Shown: in pieces, positions 35,105 through 44,312 of the stretch | How the letters are laid out: every line of letters starts with the position of its first letter | How positions within the stretch are numbered: position 1 is the first letter of the stretch | Assembly (NCBI RefSeq): GCF_040529055.1 | Contig: NZ_CP132342.1 | Span: 2,664,001-2,728,000 of the forward strand | DNA length: 64,000 nucleotides | Direction of reading: 5' to 3' | From: Xanthomonas sontii | GTDB taxonomy: Bacteria > Pseudomonadota > Gammaproteobacteria > Xanthomonadales > Xanthomonadaceae | The notes under the pieces: generated by a model | Seen by the model: only the letters and a program-made list of their open reading frames with translations | Told to the model about the DNA's origin: nothing | Databases searched by the model: none | Program-made: the position numbers and the translations under genes

Positions 35105-35608
35105 ATGACCTCCAAGCAAACCGCGCCGCTCGTCGGCATCGTGATGGGTTCCCGCTCCGACTGGGAGACCATGCAGCATGCGGCGCAGAAACTCGATGCG
35201 CTGGGTGTGCCCTATGAAGTGAAGGTGGTGTCGGCGCACCGCACCCCCGACGTGTTGTTCTCCTATGCCGAGCAAGCGGCTGGGCGCGGCCTGCGCGCGA
35301 TCGTGGCCGGCGCTGGCGGCGCCGCGCACCTGCCGGGCATGCTCGCGGCCAAGACCGCGGTTCCGGTGCTGGGCGTGCCGGTGCAGTCCAAGGCGCTCAA
35401 CGGCATGGACTCGCTGCTGTCGATCGTGCAGATGCCGGCCGGCATCCCGGTGGCCACCTTCGCGATCGGCAATGCCGGCGCGGCCAACGCCGCGCTGTTC
35501 GCCGCGGCGATGCTGGCCCACGACCACGCTGAGATCGGTGCCGCGCTGGGCGAGTTCCGTCAGCGCCAGACCGACGACGTGATGGCCAAGGACGATCCGC
35601 GCCAATGA
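35105..35608 (+). CDS. purE: N5-carboxyaminoimidazole ribonucleotide mutase
   Basis: This 167-aa class I PurE converts N5-CAIR to CAIR in purine synthesis. The phosphate loop is [13 protein letters not shown], the active-site histidine region VVSAHRTPD, and the glycine-rich [14 protein letters not shown] follows. The [25 protein letters not shown] segment is characteristic. It overlaps purK by 4 nt (ATGA). Confidence 0.96.
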   Translation: MTSKQTAPLVGIVMGSRSDWETMQHAAQKLDALGVPYEVKVVSAHRTPDVLFSYAEQAAGRGLRAIVAGAGGAAHLPGMLAAKTAVPVLGVPVQSKALNGMDSLLSIVQMPAGIPVATFAIGNAGAANAALFAAAMLAHDHAEIGAALGEFRQRQTDDVMAKDDPRQ

Positions 35609-36753
35609 CCACCGTCGGCATTCTGGGGGCGGGGCAGTTGGCACGGATGATGGCGGTGGCCGGCGTGCCGCTGGGCCTGCGCTTCGCGCTGCTGGATCCG
35701 GCAGCCGATGCCTGCGCCGGACAGGTCGCGCCGCTGCGGGTCGGCGACTATGGCGACCGAGCCGCGCTGGCCGCGTTCGCGGACGCGGTCGACGTGGCGA
35801 CCTTCGATTTCGAGAACGTGCCCGCGGATAGCGCGGCTGCCCTGGCTGGGCAGGTGCCGGTGTTCCCGAGCCCGGATGCGCTGGCCGTGGCGCAGGATCG
35901 CCTGGCCGAGAAGACCCTGTTCCGCGAGCTCGGCGTTCCCGTGCCGGCGTTCGCCGCGATCGACACCCGCGCCGATCTGGATGCGGCGCTGGCGCAGGTC
36001 GGCACGCCGTGCATCCTCAAGACCCGCCGGCTTGGCTACGACGGCAAGGGCCAGTTCCGCATCGCCTCCGCCGCCGACGCCGATGCGGCCTGGGCGGCGC
36101 TGGGCGCGCAGGCGGCCAGCGTCGGCCTGATCGCCGAGGCGTTCGTACCGTTCCAGCGCGAGGTCAGCGTGGTGGCGGTGCGCGGCCGCGACGGCGAGTT
36201 CCGCACCTGGCCGCTGACCGAGAACTGGCATGTGCACGGCGTGCTGTCGGCCAGCCTGGCGCCGACGCAGGCCGATGCCGCGCTGGAGCAGGCGGCGGTG
36301 GCGCATGCGCGTGCCCTGGCCGAACGCCTGCAGTATGTGGGCGTGTTCGCGCTGGAACTGTTCTGCCGCGACGGCGAACTGCTGGCCAACGAGATGGCCC
36401 CGCGCGTGCATAACTCCGGCCACTGGACCATCGAAGGCGCGGAGACCTCGCAGTTCGAGAACCACCTGCGCGCGGTGCTGGGGCTGCCGCTGGGCTCCAC
36501 GCGCATGCGTGGCCATGCCTGCATGCTCAACTGGATCGGCGCGATGCCCGACGCCGCACCGGTCCTGGCGCAGCCCGGCGGGCATTGGCACGACTACGGC
36601 AAGCAGCCGCGCGAAGGCCGCAAGGTCGGCCACGCCACCCTGCGCGAGGACACGCCGGAGGCGCTGGCGCTGGCCCTGCAGACCGTGGGCGCGCAACTGC
36701 AGCGCGAGGCCCAGGTCGCCCCGGTGATCGCCGCCCTGCGCGGCGAGCGCTGA
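35605..36753 (+). CDS. purK: N5-carboxyaminoimidazole ribonucleotide synthase
   Basis: This 382-aa ATP-grasp enzyme makes N5-CAIR from AIR, bicarbonate and ATP. It opens with [15 protein letters not shown], has the ATP-grasp segment [18 protein letters not shown] and the metal-binding [36 protein letters not shown]. It is co-translated with purE. A strong GC hairpin follows its stop. Confidence 0.95.
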   Translation: MTTVGILGAGQLARMMAVAGVPLGLRFALLDPAADACAGQVAPLRVGDYGDRAALAAFADAVDVATFDFENVPADSAAALAGQVPVFPSPDALAVAQDRLAEKTLFRELGVPVPAFAAIDTRADLDAALAQVGTPCILKTRRLGYDGKGQFRIASAADADAAWAALGAQAASVGLIAEAFVPFQREVSVVAVRGRDGEFRTWPLTENWHVHGVLSASLAPTQADAALEQAAVAHARALAERLQYVGVFALELFCRDGELLANEMAPRVHNSGHWTIEGAETSQFENHLRAVLGLPLGSTRMRGHACMLNWIGAMPDAAPVLAQPGGHWHDYGKQPREGRKVGHATLREDTPEALALALQTVGAQLQREAQVAPVIAALRGER

Positions 36754-36766
36754 GTCTGCAGCACGC

Positions 36767-36787
36767 GGCCCAGGCGACGCCTGGGCC
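36767..36787. terminator. 9-bp perfect hairpin between convergent purK and sod genes
   Basis: GGCCCAGGC-GAC-GCCTGGGCC has a perfect 9-bp stem. It lies 14 nt after purK and 42 nt beyond the end of the convergent sod gene. Lack of a T-run makes intrinsic termination doubtful. Confidence 0.45.
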
Positions 36788-36793
36788 AGGCAA

Positions 36794-36826
36794 CTGCGAA
36801 TCCCAAATCCCGAATCTCCAATCCCG
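36794..36826. repeat. AATCCC-type intergenic mini-repeat cluster
   Basis: GCGAATCCCAAATCCCGAAT and then CTCCAATCCCG repeat an AATCCC-like unit. It resembles the clusters at 8536 and 13438. Confidence 0.55.
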
Positions 36827-36828
36827 GC

Positions 36829-37407
36829 TCAACGCAGATTGGACGCTGCGAACTCCCAATTGACCAGTTTCCAGAACGCCTGCAGATAGCGCGCGCGGTC
36901 GCCGGGATGGTCGATGTAGTAAGCGTGTTCCCAGACGTCGCAGCCGAGCAGCGGCGTGTCGTCGCCGGTCAGCGGGGTGCCGGCGTTGGCGGTGCTGACC
37001 ACGGCCAGGTTGCCGTCGGGACGCTGCACCAGCCACACCCAGCCCGAACCGAACAGCGCCAGGGCCATGCGCTCGAACTCGGCCTTGAACCGCGCCACGT
37101 CGCCGAAACTCCTGGTCAGGCGCTCGCCGAGCGCGCCGCCCGGTTCGCCGCCGCCGCGCGGGCGCAGGCCGCGCCAGTAGAACTCGTGATTCCAGACCTC
37201 GGCCGCTTCCTGGAACAGCCGGCCCTGCGCGCGCCGCAGCAGGTCCGGCAGCGCCAGCTCGGCCAGGTCGCTGCCGACGAGCCGCGCATTGAGCCGTTCC
37301 ACCAACGCGCGCTGGTGCTGGCCGTGGTGCTGTTCCACCGCGGCGGCGGACAGGTGCGGGGCCAGCGCCGCGGCGGCGTAGGGCAGGGGAGCGAGTTCGA
37401 TGGGCAT
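36829..37407 (-). CDS. sodB: Iron/manganese superoxide dismutase
   Basis: This 192-aa cytoplasmic dismutase has all four metal ligands: H27 (EQHHGQH), H74 (VWNHEFYW), D157 and H161 (DVWEHAYYID). The FGSGWVWLV and NAGTPLTGDDTPLL segments are typical. It has somewhat more Ala/Gly than usual, and a Gly-rich insert (RPRGGGEPGGALGE) after the second ligand. Fe versus Mn preference cannot be settled from these residues. It is transcribed alone, convergent with purK. Confidence 0.92.
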   Translation of the reverse strand: MPIELAPLPYAAAALAPHLSAAAVEQHHGQHQRALVERLNARLVGSDLAELALPDLLRRAQGRLFQEAAEVWNHEFYWRGLRPRGGGEPGGALGERLTRSFGDVARFKAEFERMALALFGSGWVWLVQRPDGNLAVVSTANAGTPLTGDDTPLLGCDVWEHAYYIDHPGDRARYLQAFWKLVNWEFAASNLR

Positions 37408-37532
37408 GGATCCTCTGGCGGTTTCGGGCGCGCGTCGCGGTACTGCCGCGCGCAGGGCTTACACTATGCGGCTACGCGAGAGTCTAGCCGACCGCCAAGG
37501 TCGTTCTTTCGCCCCAGCAGGAGAGAACCCGC

Positions 37533-37853
37533 ATGCAGGTGATGGAGCGCATCCAGGCCGACGTCGAACGCCATCCCATCGTGTTGTTCATGAAGGGCAC
37601 GCCGCAGTACCCGATGTGCGGCTTTTCCAGCCGCGCGTTGCAGGCGTTGCTGGCCGCCGGCGCCGACCGCCTGCACACCGTCAACGTGCTCGACGAGCCG
37701 GAGATCCGTGCCAATCTGCCGCGCTACTCGAACTGGCCGACGTTCCCGCAGCTGTTCATCCATGGCGAGCTGATCGGTGGCTGCGACATCACCATGGAGC
37801 TGTTCGAGTCCGGCGAGTTGCAGCGCATCGTGACCGAGGCCTACCAGTCGTGA
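37533..37853 (+). CDS. grxD: Monothiol glutaredoxin (Grx4/GrxD type)
   Basis: This 106-aa monothiol glutaredoxin has the CGFS active site (C29 in KGTPQYPMCGFSSRAL), followed by NWPTFPQLFIHGELIGGCDI with the glutathione-binding TFPQ and GGCD motifs. Such proteins bind and deliver [2Fe-2S] clusters. The next gene overlaps the stop by 4 nt. Confidence 0.95.
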   Translation: MQVMERIQADVERHPIVLFMKGTPQYPMCGFSSRALQALLAAGADRLHTVNVLDEPEIRANLPRYSNWPTFPQLFIHGELIGGCDITMELFESGELQRIVTEAYQS

Positions 37854-38590
37854 GTGCGCCTGCGTCGCCGCAGGCCGGCGCGCTGGCGCAGCGGGTGGTC
37901 CTGGTCAGCGGCGCCGCCGGCGGGCTCGGCAGCGCTGCGGCGCTGGCCTGCGCCCAGGCGGGGGCCACCGTGGTCCTGCTCGGGCACAAGCCGGCACGCT
38001 TGAACCGCGTCTACGACGCGATCGCCGCGGTCGGCGCCGCGCCGCTGCTGTACCCGCTGGACCTGCTCGGCGCCACTCCGCCGGACTACGCGACCCTGGC
38101 CGAGCGCCTGCAGGGCGAGCTCGGCCGCCTGGACGGGCTGCTGCACTGCGCCGCCGACTTCGCCGGGCTGACCCCGTTCGAGCATGCCGATCCGGCCCAG
38201 TTCGCGCGCGCCATCCACGTCAACCTGACCGCCGCGGCCTGGCTGACCCAGGCCTGCCTGCCGTTGCTGCGACAGGCCGAGGATGCCGCGATCGTGTTCG
38301 CGGTGGACGATCCGGCGCGGGTCGGCCAGGCCTATTGGGGCGGCTACGGCGCGGCCCAGCACGGCCGCCGCGGCCTGCTGGCGAGCCTGCACGGCGAGCT
38401 GGCCGCCTCGCGCGTGCGCGTGTCCGGCCTGCAGCCGGGGCCGATGCGCACCGCCTTGCGCGCCCGCGCCTACACCCATCAAGAAGACCGCGACGCGGTC
38501 GATCCGGCACGCTACGCCGGCGCCTGCGTCGACCTGCTGTCGCCCGCCGGCGCCGCGCACCGCGGCGCAATCTGGAATCCCCTGGCATGA
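37850..38590 (+). CDS. Short-chain dehydrogenase/reductase (YciK-like), GTG start
   Basis: This 246-aa Rossmann-fold protein starts at GTG 37850 overlapping the grxD stop. The cofactor loop is VVLVSGAAGGLGSAAALACAQAGATVVLLGHKPARL, followed by the LLHCAADFAGLTPFEHAD strand. The usual catalytic S-Y-K triad is altered: the region reads AYWGGYGAAQHGRRGLLASL, where GYGAAQHGR stands where YxxxK is expected. This resembles YciK-type SDRs, whose physiological substrate is unknown. It is coupled at its end to the MarC-family gene by ATGA. Confidence 0.8.
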   Translation: MSAPASPQAGALAQRVVLVSGAAGGLGSAAALACAQAGATVVLLGHKPARLNRVYDAIAAVGAAPLLYPLDLLGATPPDYATLAERLQGELGRLDGLLHCAADFAGLTPFEHADPAQFARAIHVNLTAAAWLTQACLPLLRQAEDAAIVFAVDDPARVGQAYWGGYGAAQHGRRGLLASLHGELAASRVRVSGLQPGPMRTALRARAYTHQEDRDAVDPARYAGACVDLLSPAGAAHRGAIWNPLA

Positions 38591-39186
38591 CCATCCTGTC
38601 GGCAGCGCTGCTGCTGTTCCTGATCCTCGACCCGCTGGGCAACATCCCGGTATTCCTCAGCGTGCTCAAGCCGCTGCCGGCGCGGCGCCAGCGCGTCGTG
38701 CTGGCGCGCGAACTGCTGATCGCGCTGGGCGTGCTGATGGGCTTCCTGTGGGGCGGCAAGTACGCCCTGGAAGTGATGCACCTGCGTCAGGAGTCGGTGG
38801 CGATCGCCGGCGGCATCGTGCTGTTCCTGATCGGCATCCGCATGATCTTCCCGCGCCCGGAAGGGCTGATGGGCGAAATTCCCGACGGCGAGCCCTTCAT
38901 CGTGCCGCTGGCCATCCCGCTGGTCGCCGGCCCTTCCGGCATGGCCGCGGTGATGCTGATGGGCAGCAACGAGCCGACTCGGCTGGGCGAATGGAGCCTG
39001 GCGCTGATCCTGGCCTGGCTGGCGACCTCGGCCCTGCTGTTCTCCGGCACGCTGCTGTACAAGCTGCTCGGCATGCGCGTGCTGACCGCGGTCGAGCGGC
39101 TGATGGGCATGCTGCTGGTGGCGATCTCGGTGCAGATGTTCCTGGACGGGCTCAGCGCTTATCTGAAGCTGCCGGTCGCCGGCTGA
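38587..39186 (+). CDS. MarC/YhgN-family integral membrane protein
   Basis: This 199-aa protein has about six membrane segments and the family motif LDPLGNIPVFLSVLK near the start, then GGIVLFLIGIRMIFP and IVPLAIPLVAGPSGMAAVMLM. The conserved PLAIPLVAGPS-like sequence is typical. It was once thought to relate to multiple antibiotic resistance, but function in this family is unproven. The start overlaps the previous gene, making grxD-SDR-marC one coupled unit. Confidence 0.88.
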   Translation: MTILSAALLLFLILDPLGNIPVFLSVLKPLPARRQRVVLARELLIALGVLMGFLWGGKYALEVMHLRQESVAIAGGIVLFLIGIRMIFPRPEGLMGEIPDGEPFIVPLAIPLVAGPSGMAAVMLMGSNEPTRLGEWSLALILAWLATSALLFSGTLLYKLLGMRVLTAVERLMGMLLVAISVQMFLDGLSAYLKLPVAG

Positions 39187-39419
39187 GGTTGCATCGCGGC
39201 CGAGTCGGGCGCCGTGGGGACGGCGCGCTGGCCCCGGGCGGGCCTCGCTTCGAGCACGCCAGGCTGCTTGCTGCTGCCCCCTCAGGCGGCACGGGTAGGG
39301 GGGGCGTGGCCGGCGGCGGTCCCGGGCGGCCTTCCGTGCCTGTCCCGGCGTTGTCGCCGAAGCCCGCCAGGACTGGGATCGACGTCTTCTGATGTCCGCT
39401 TGTGCCGCGCTGTCACGGT

Positions 39420-39448
39420 TTGGCAACAAATTGGCCCTATGGTGTTAA
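39420..39448 (+). promoter_or_regulatory. Candidate promoter of the Oar-type receptor gene
   Basis: TTGGCA (39420-39425) and TGTTAA (39443-39448) are spaced exactly 17 nt. Immediately downstream comes GTTAAC-type symmetry (39445-39460). The leader to ATG 39571 would be about 115 nt. The rest of the 39187-39570 gap is GC-rich and holds no gene I can support. Confidence 0.45.
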
Positions 39449-39570
39449 ACTCATGTTAACCCTTGCGGGGAATCGGCAAGGGTGACCAGCCCCCTCATTC
39501 CGCGGCCGTGCGTCCGTATCCCGCACGGCCTGCCATGCGCATTTCGTCAAACTCCATCGAGGCTATTGCA

Positions 39571-42500
39571 ATGATTCAACCCCGTCTGCGGATGTCCAAG
39601 CTCACTCTGGGCCTCGTTGCGGCGCTGGCCGCGGCGCCGGTGTTCGCCCAGAGCACCTCCGCCGGTGTCGGCGGTGTGGTGACCCACGGCGGCCAGCCGG
39701 TCGCCGGCGCCGAGGTGACCATCACCCACGTCGAGTCGGGCACGGTCAGCCGCGCCACCACCGATGCCGCCGGTCGCTACAACGCGCGCGGCCTGCGCGT
39801 CGGCGGTCCGTACAGCATCACCATCACCAAGTCGGGTGACGGCACCAAGACCGAAGACGGCGTGTACCTGAGCGTCAACCAGAACGCCACCATCAACGCC
39901 GACCTGACCGGCGACATGGCTGCGCCGACCACGCTGGAGACGGTCAACGCGGTCGCCATCGCCAGTGGCTCGGAAGTGTTCAGCGCCACCAAGATGGGGT
40001 CGGGCACCAACGTCGGCCGCGAGCAGATCGAAGCGCTGCCGTCGATCAACGGCAACATCCAGGACTACATGCGCCTGGATCCGCGCGTGGCCTTCGTCGA
40101 TCGCGCCTCGGGCACGATCAGCGCCGGCGGCCTGAACCCGCGCTACAACTCGATCAACATCGACGGCGTCTCGGCCAGCGACACCTTCGGCCTGGAAGGC
40201 AACAACATGACCACCCGGCGTCAGCCGGTGTCGATGGAGGCGATCGAAGCCATCGACGTCAACCTGTCCAACTACGACGTCAGCATCGCCAGCGCCGCCG
40301 GCGCCACCGTCAACGCGGTGACCAAGTCCGGTACCAACGAGTTCCACGGTTCGGTGTACGGCAGCTATCGCGATGGCGACTGGTTCGGCGACAACCCGGA
40401 CGGCAGCAAGTTCAATGGCTTCACCAAGGAGAAGACCTACGGCGCGACCTTCGGCGGCCCGATCGTCAAGGACAAGCTGTTCTTCTTCGCCAACTACGAG
40501 AAGTTCCAGCAGGACGCGCCGGGCCTCGACCTGGGCAGCACCGCGCTGGGCAAGGCCAACGCCAAGTACGGCATGGCCGACGTGACCCGCGCCCAGCAGA
40601 TCGCCAAGAACTACGGCTTCGACGCCGGCACCCTGGACAGCGACGGCAACACCGACCTGAAGGAATACGCGCTCAAGCTGGACTGGAACATCAGCGACAA
40701 CCACCGCGCCAGCTTCCGCTACAGCAAGCTCGACCAGAGCAAGCTGCGCATCAATGGTGCCGGCAACTCCAGCCAGGCCTCGCTGAGCTCGTACTGGTAC
40801 CAGCACGAGAAGTCCGTCGAGAGCTACGTCGGCCAGCTGTTCAGCGACTGGTCCGAGAACTTCTCCACCGAGTTCAAGGTGTCCTACCGCGACTACTCCG
40901 CGATCCGCGTGGTGCCGACCAATGCGCCGAGCATCGCCGTGTACTTCGACGGTACGGTCGCCCAGCCGTCCGGCGACGTGCTGTTCCTGGGTACCGAGAC
41001 CAACTCGCAGGGCAACATCCTCACCACCAAGACCTGGAACTACTACGGTGCGGGCACCCTGACCCTGGACAACCACAACCTGAAGTTCGGCGTCGACTAC
41101 AGCACCAACGACATCTACAACCTGTACGGCCGCAACACCTGGGGCGTGTACACCTTCTTCGGCCTGGACAACTTCGCCAGCGGCCGCTGGAGCTCGTACC
41201 AGCTCAACCAGGAGCGTAGCCCGGGTTCGATCGCGGCCGATTACAAGAACAGCAACCTCGGCCTGTTCGTGCAGGACACCTGGTACGTCAACAACAACCT
41301 GACCCTGACCCTGGGCCTGCGTGGCGATCGCGCGAAGGTGAGCCCGGATCCGACCTACAACGCCGGTGCGCAGGCGGTGTTCGGCTACGACAACAGCAAG
41401 ATCTTCAATGGCGATTTCCTGATCCAGCCGCGCGTCGGCTTCAACTACACCTTCGACACCGACCGTCCGACCCAGTTGCGCGGTGGCGTGGGCCTGTTCC
41501 AGGGCGATGCGCCGCAGGTGTGGATCGGCAACAGCTACTCCAATACCGGCTTCAACTACAACGCCTACAGCTTCACCACCTACGATCCCCGTCTGCGGTT
41601 CAGCGCCAACAAGGACACCCAGCCGGTGCCGACCACGCCGGGTTCCGCGACCCAGGGCGTGAGCTTCGTCGGCAAGGACTTCAAGCTGCCGTCGCTGTAC
41701 AAGGCCAACCTGGCCCTGGACCACGAATTGCCGTGGTACGGCATCGTCGCCTCGGCCGAGTTGCTGGTGACCAAGGTCAACAACGGCCTGTACTACAAGA
41801 GCCTGAACATCGGTCGTGTCACCCCGGGGCAGGATCCGAGCCCGGCCTACTACGGTCCGGATGGCCGCGCGCTGTACTGGAACCCGGCGCAGACCGGTCG
41901 TCCGTGGGCCGCTGGCAACAACCGCTACAACCGCAATCCGGCGTATAGCGACGTCTACCTGATCGACAACACCGACAAGGGCAAGACCCAGCAGTTCACC
42001 GTGTCGCTGTCCAAGCCGTTCAGCGAAGGCGGCGACTGGTCCTGGACCCTGGGCTACACCTACACCCACGCCACCGAAGTCGGTTCGCTGACCAGCTCCA
42101 CCGCCAGCTCGGGCTGGGGCTACCAGTACGCCTTCAACGCCAACTCGGAAACCGAGAACACCTCGCGCTACGAGATCAAGGACCGGATCTCCGGCTCGCT
42201 GGACTGGAAGCACATGTTCTTCGGCGACTACGAGACCCGCGTGGGCCTGGTCTACGAAGGCCGCAGCGGCCGTCCGTACAGCTACGTGTTCAACGGCGAC
42301 GCCAACGGCGACGGCCGTTCGACCAACGACCTGTTCTACGTGCCGAAGGGCCCGGGCGACGTGCTGTTCGGCACGCTGAGCAACACCGGTGCGTTCACCG
42401 CCAACCCGGCGCTGCAGCAGCAGTTCTTCGACTGGCTGGCCAAGAACCCGCAGCTGGCCAAGTACGCCGGCAGCTACGCCCCGGCCAACGGCTTCCGTTC

Positions 42501-42810
42501 CGGCTGGATCAACACCTTCGACGTGCGCATCACCCAGCAGCTGCCGGGCTTCTTCAAGGGCCACAAGTCCGAGGTCTGGCTGGACATCCAGAACGTGGGC
42601 AACCTGCTGAACAAGAAGTGGGGCCGGATCTACGACTACGGCTTCTACGCCGACGCCCGCGTCGCCAACCTGCAGGGCATCTACCAGGGCAAGTACGTGT
42701 ACAACACCCTGTACACCGACCAGCCGACGGCTGCCAATGCCGACGCCGACGGCTTCAACACCGGCGTGTCGCAGTGGTCGCTGCAGCTGGGCTTCCGCTA
42801 TCAGTTCTGA
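39571..42810 (+). CDS. Oar-type TonB-dependent outer-membrane receptor with N-terminal carboxypeptidase-regulatory-like domain
   Basis: This 1079-aa outer-membrane protein has a signal peptide (about 1-26, ending VFA-Q), a CarboxypepD_reg-like domain (about 27-110; GVGGVVTHGGQPVAGAEVTI to NADLTGDM), a plug (about 120-260; INGNIQDYMRLDPRVAF, GASAGATVN-like stretch) and a large beta-barrel ending in SLQLGFRYQF, whose terminal Phe fits BAM recognition. This is the Oar architecture known from Myxococcus and many Xanthomonadaceae. ATG 39571 has GAGG 8 nt upstream; an earlier Met at 39535 is possible. It is monocistronic with its own terminator. The transported substrate, or export role, is unknown. 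Confidence 0.88.
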   Translation: MIQPRLRMSKLTLGLVAALAAAPVFAQSTSAGVGGVVTHGGQPVAGAEVTITHVESGTVSRATTDAAGRYNARGLRVGGPYSITITKSGDGTKTEDGVYLSVNQNATINADLTGDMAAPTTLETVNAVAIASGSEVFSATKMGSGTNVGREQIEALPSINGNIQDYMRLDPRVAFVDRASGTISAGGLNPRYNSINIDGVSASDTFGLEGNNMTTRRQPVSMEAIEAIDVNLSNYDVSIASAAGATVNAVTKSGTNEFHGSVYGSYRDGDWFGDNPDGSKFNGFTKEKTYGATFGGPIVKDKLFFFANYEKFQQDAPGLDLGSTALGKANAKYGMADVTRAQQIAKNYGFDAGTLDSDGNTDLKEYALKLDWNISDNHRASFRYSKLDQSKLRINGAGNSSQASLSSYWYQHEKSVESYVGQLFSDWSENFSTEFKVSYRDYSAIRVVPTNAPSIAVYFDGTVAQPSGDVLFLGTETNSQGNILTTKTWNYYGAGTLTLDNHNLKFGVDYSTNDIYNLYGRNTWGVYTFFGLDNFASGRWSSYQLNQERSPGSIAADYKNSNLGLFVQDTWYVNNNLTLTLGLRGDRAKVSPDPTYNAGAQAVFGYDNSKIFNGDFLIQPRVGFNYTFDTDRPTQLRGGVGLFQGDAPQVWIGNSYSNTGFNYNAYSFTTYDPRLRFSANKDTQPVPTTPGSATQGVSFVGKDFKLPSLYKANLALDHELPWYGIVASAELLVTKVNNGLYYKSLNIGRVTPGQDPSPAYYGPDGRALYWNPAQTGRPWAAGNNRYNRNPAYSDVYLIDNTDKGKTQQFTVSLSKPFSEGGDWSWTLGYTYTHATEVGSLTSSTASSGWGYQYAFNANSETENTSRYEIKDRISGSLDWKHMFFGDYETRVGLVYEGRSGRPYSYVFNGDANGDGRSTNDLFYVPKGPGDVLFGTLSNTGAFTANPALQQQFFDWLAKNPQLAKYAGSYAPANGFRSGWINTFDVRITQQLPGFFKGHKSEVWLDIQNVGNLLNKKWGRIYDYGFYADARVANLQGIYQGKYVYNTLYTDQPTAANADADGFNTGVSQWSLQLGFRYQF

Positions 42811-42838
42811 TCGCGGCGCACGCTAGCTGAAGCGTTGG

Positions 42839-42871
42839 AAACGGCCGGGGCGACCCGGCCGTTTTCTTTTT
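42839..42871 (+). terminator. Intrinsic terminator of the Oar-type receptor gene
   Basis: AAACGGCCGGG-GCGA-CCCGGCCGTTT is an 11-bp perfect stem with a 4-nt loop followed by TCTTTTT. It lies 28 nt after the stop codon. Confidence 0.9.
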
Positions 42872-42923
42872 GTGGGGGCTGACGTTAAAGTCGCCGGCTG
42901 ACGACACCGACAAGACATTCGAT

Positions 42924-44312
42924 ATGACGACCAGCAATACGGCGGCGCGCGCGCTGCCGGTAGTGGATGCGCGGATCTACCCGCGCGGCGGCCTGGACAT
43001 CCTCTCGCGCGTGGAAGTGGCGCGCCTGCGCGATGCCTCCAGCGGCGGCCTGCACGAACTGCTGCGGCGCTGCGCGCTGGCGGTGCTGACCAGCGGCAGC
43101 GCCTCGGACGATCCGCGCGCGGCGCGCGATCTGTATCCCGACTTCGACATCCAGGTGGTGCAGCGCGACCGTGGCGTGCGCATCGACCTGCTCAACGCGC
43201 CGGCGATGGCCTTCGTCGACGGCGAGATCATCAATGGCGTGGCCGAGCTGCTGTTCGCCGTGGTCCGCGACCTGGCCTACATGGCCATCGAGCTGGGCCC
43301 CGAATCCAGCACCGACCTGCAGTCCAGCGAAGGCATCACCAATGCGGTGTTCGGCCAGTTGCGCAATGCGCGCATCCTGCAGCCGACCGATCCCAAGCTG
43401 GTGGTGTGCTGGGGCGGCCATTCGATCTCGCGCGACGAGTACCTGTACACCAAGCAGGTCGGGTACGAGTTGGGCCTGCGCGGGCTGGACATCTGCACCG
43501 GTTGCGGCCCAGGCGCGATGAAGGGGCCGATGAAGGGCGCCACCATCGCCCATGCCAAGCAGCGCAAGCACGACAACCGCTACATCGGCGTGACCGAGCC
43601 GGGCATCATCGCCGCCGAGTCGCCGAACCCGATCGTCAACCACCTGGTGATCATGCCGGACATCGAGAAGCGCCTGGAGGCCTTCGTCCGCATCGGCCAC
43701 GGCATCATCGTGTTCCCCGGCGGTGTCGGCACCGCCGAGGAGATCCTGTATCTGCTCGGCATCCTGCTGCGCGAGGAGAACCGCGACCTGCCGTTCCCGC
43801 TGATCCTCACCGGCCCGACCATCGCCGCGCCGTATTTCGAGCAGATCGACCGCTTCCTGCGCCTGACCCTGGGCGAAGTGGCCACCTCGCGCTACGAGAT
43901 CGTGGTCGGCGATCCGGTGGCGGTGGCGCGCAAGATGGCTGCCGGCATCCAGCACGTGCGCACGCACCGCAAGGAGCAGAAGGACGCGTTCTACTTCAAC
44001 TGGTCGGTCGACATCCCGCTGGAGTATCAGCGTCCGTTCGAGCCGACCCACGAGGCGATGGCCGCGCTGGATCTGCACCATGGCCGTCCGCCGCATGCGC
44101 TGGCCGCGGACCTGCGCCGCGCCTTCTCCGGCATCGTTGCCGGCAACGTCAAGGAAGACGGCATGCGCCGCATCGAGCAGCATGGCCCGTTCGAGATCCA
44201 CGGCGATGCGGACATGATGCAGGCCCTGGACGAGTTGCTGCGCGCCTTCGTCGAACAGCGCCGCATGAAGATCTCCGGCGAGTATCGGCCTTGCTACCGG
44301 GTCATGGCCTGA
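42924..44312 (+). CDS. ppnN: Pyrimidine/purine nucleotide 5'-monophosphate nucleosidase (LOG family, PpnN/YgdH)
   Basis: This 462-aa enzyme should cleave nucleoside 5'-monophosphates into base and ribose 5-phosphate. It has the LOG signature PGGVGTAEE (about residue 265) in FVRIGHGIIVFPGGVGTAEEIL and the CTGCGPGAMKGPMKGA loop. N- and C-terminal extensions (about 1-130 and 380-462) match the regulated PpnN subtype, which binds (p)ppGpp in E. coli, rather than short cytokinin-type LOG proteins. It ends convergent with and overlapping the sensor kinase gene by 11 nt. Confidence 0.92.
   Translation: MTTSNTAARALPVVDARIYPRGGLDILSRVEVARLRDASSGGLHELLRRCALAVLTSGSASDDPRAARDLYPDFDIQVVQRDRGVRIDLLNAPAMAFVDGEIINGVAELLFAVVRDLAYMAIELGPESSTDLQSSEGITNAVFGQLRNARILQPTDPKLVVCWGGHSISRDEYLYTKQVGYELGLRGLDICTGCGPGAMKGPMKGATIAHAKQRKHDNRYIGVTEPGIIAAESPNPIVNHLVIMPDIEKRLEAFVRIGHGIIVFPGGVGTAEEILYLLGILLREENRDLPFPLILTGPTIAAPYFEQIDRFLRLTLGEVATSRYEIVVGDPVAVARKMAAGIQHVRTHRKEQKDAFYFNWSVDIPLEYQRPFEPTHEAMAALDLHHGRPPHALAADLRRAFSGIVAGNVKEDGMRRIEQHGPFEIHGDADMMQALDELLRAFVEQRRMKISGEYRPCYRVMA

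Noticed and set aside
39547..42564. 1005-aa open frame antisense to the Oar-type gene
   Set aside because: Long antisense frames are expected in GC-rich genes. The sense frame has signal peptide, domains and barrel terminus.
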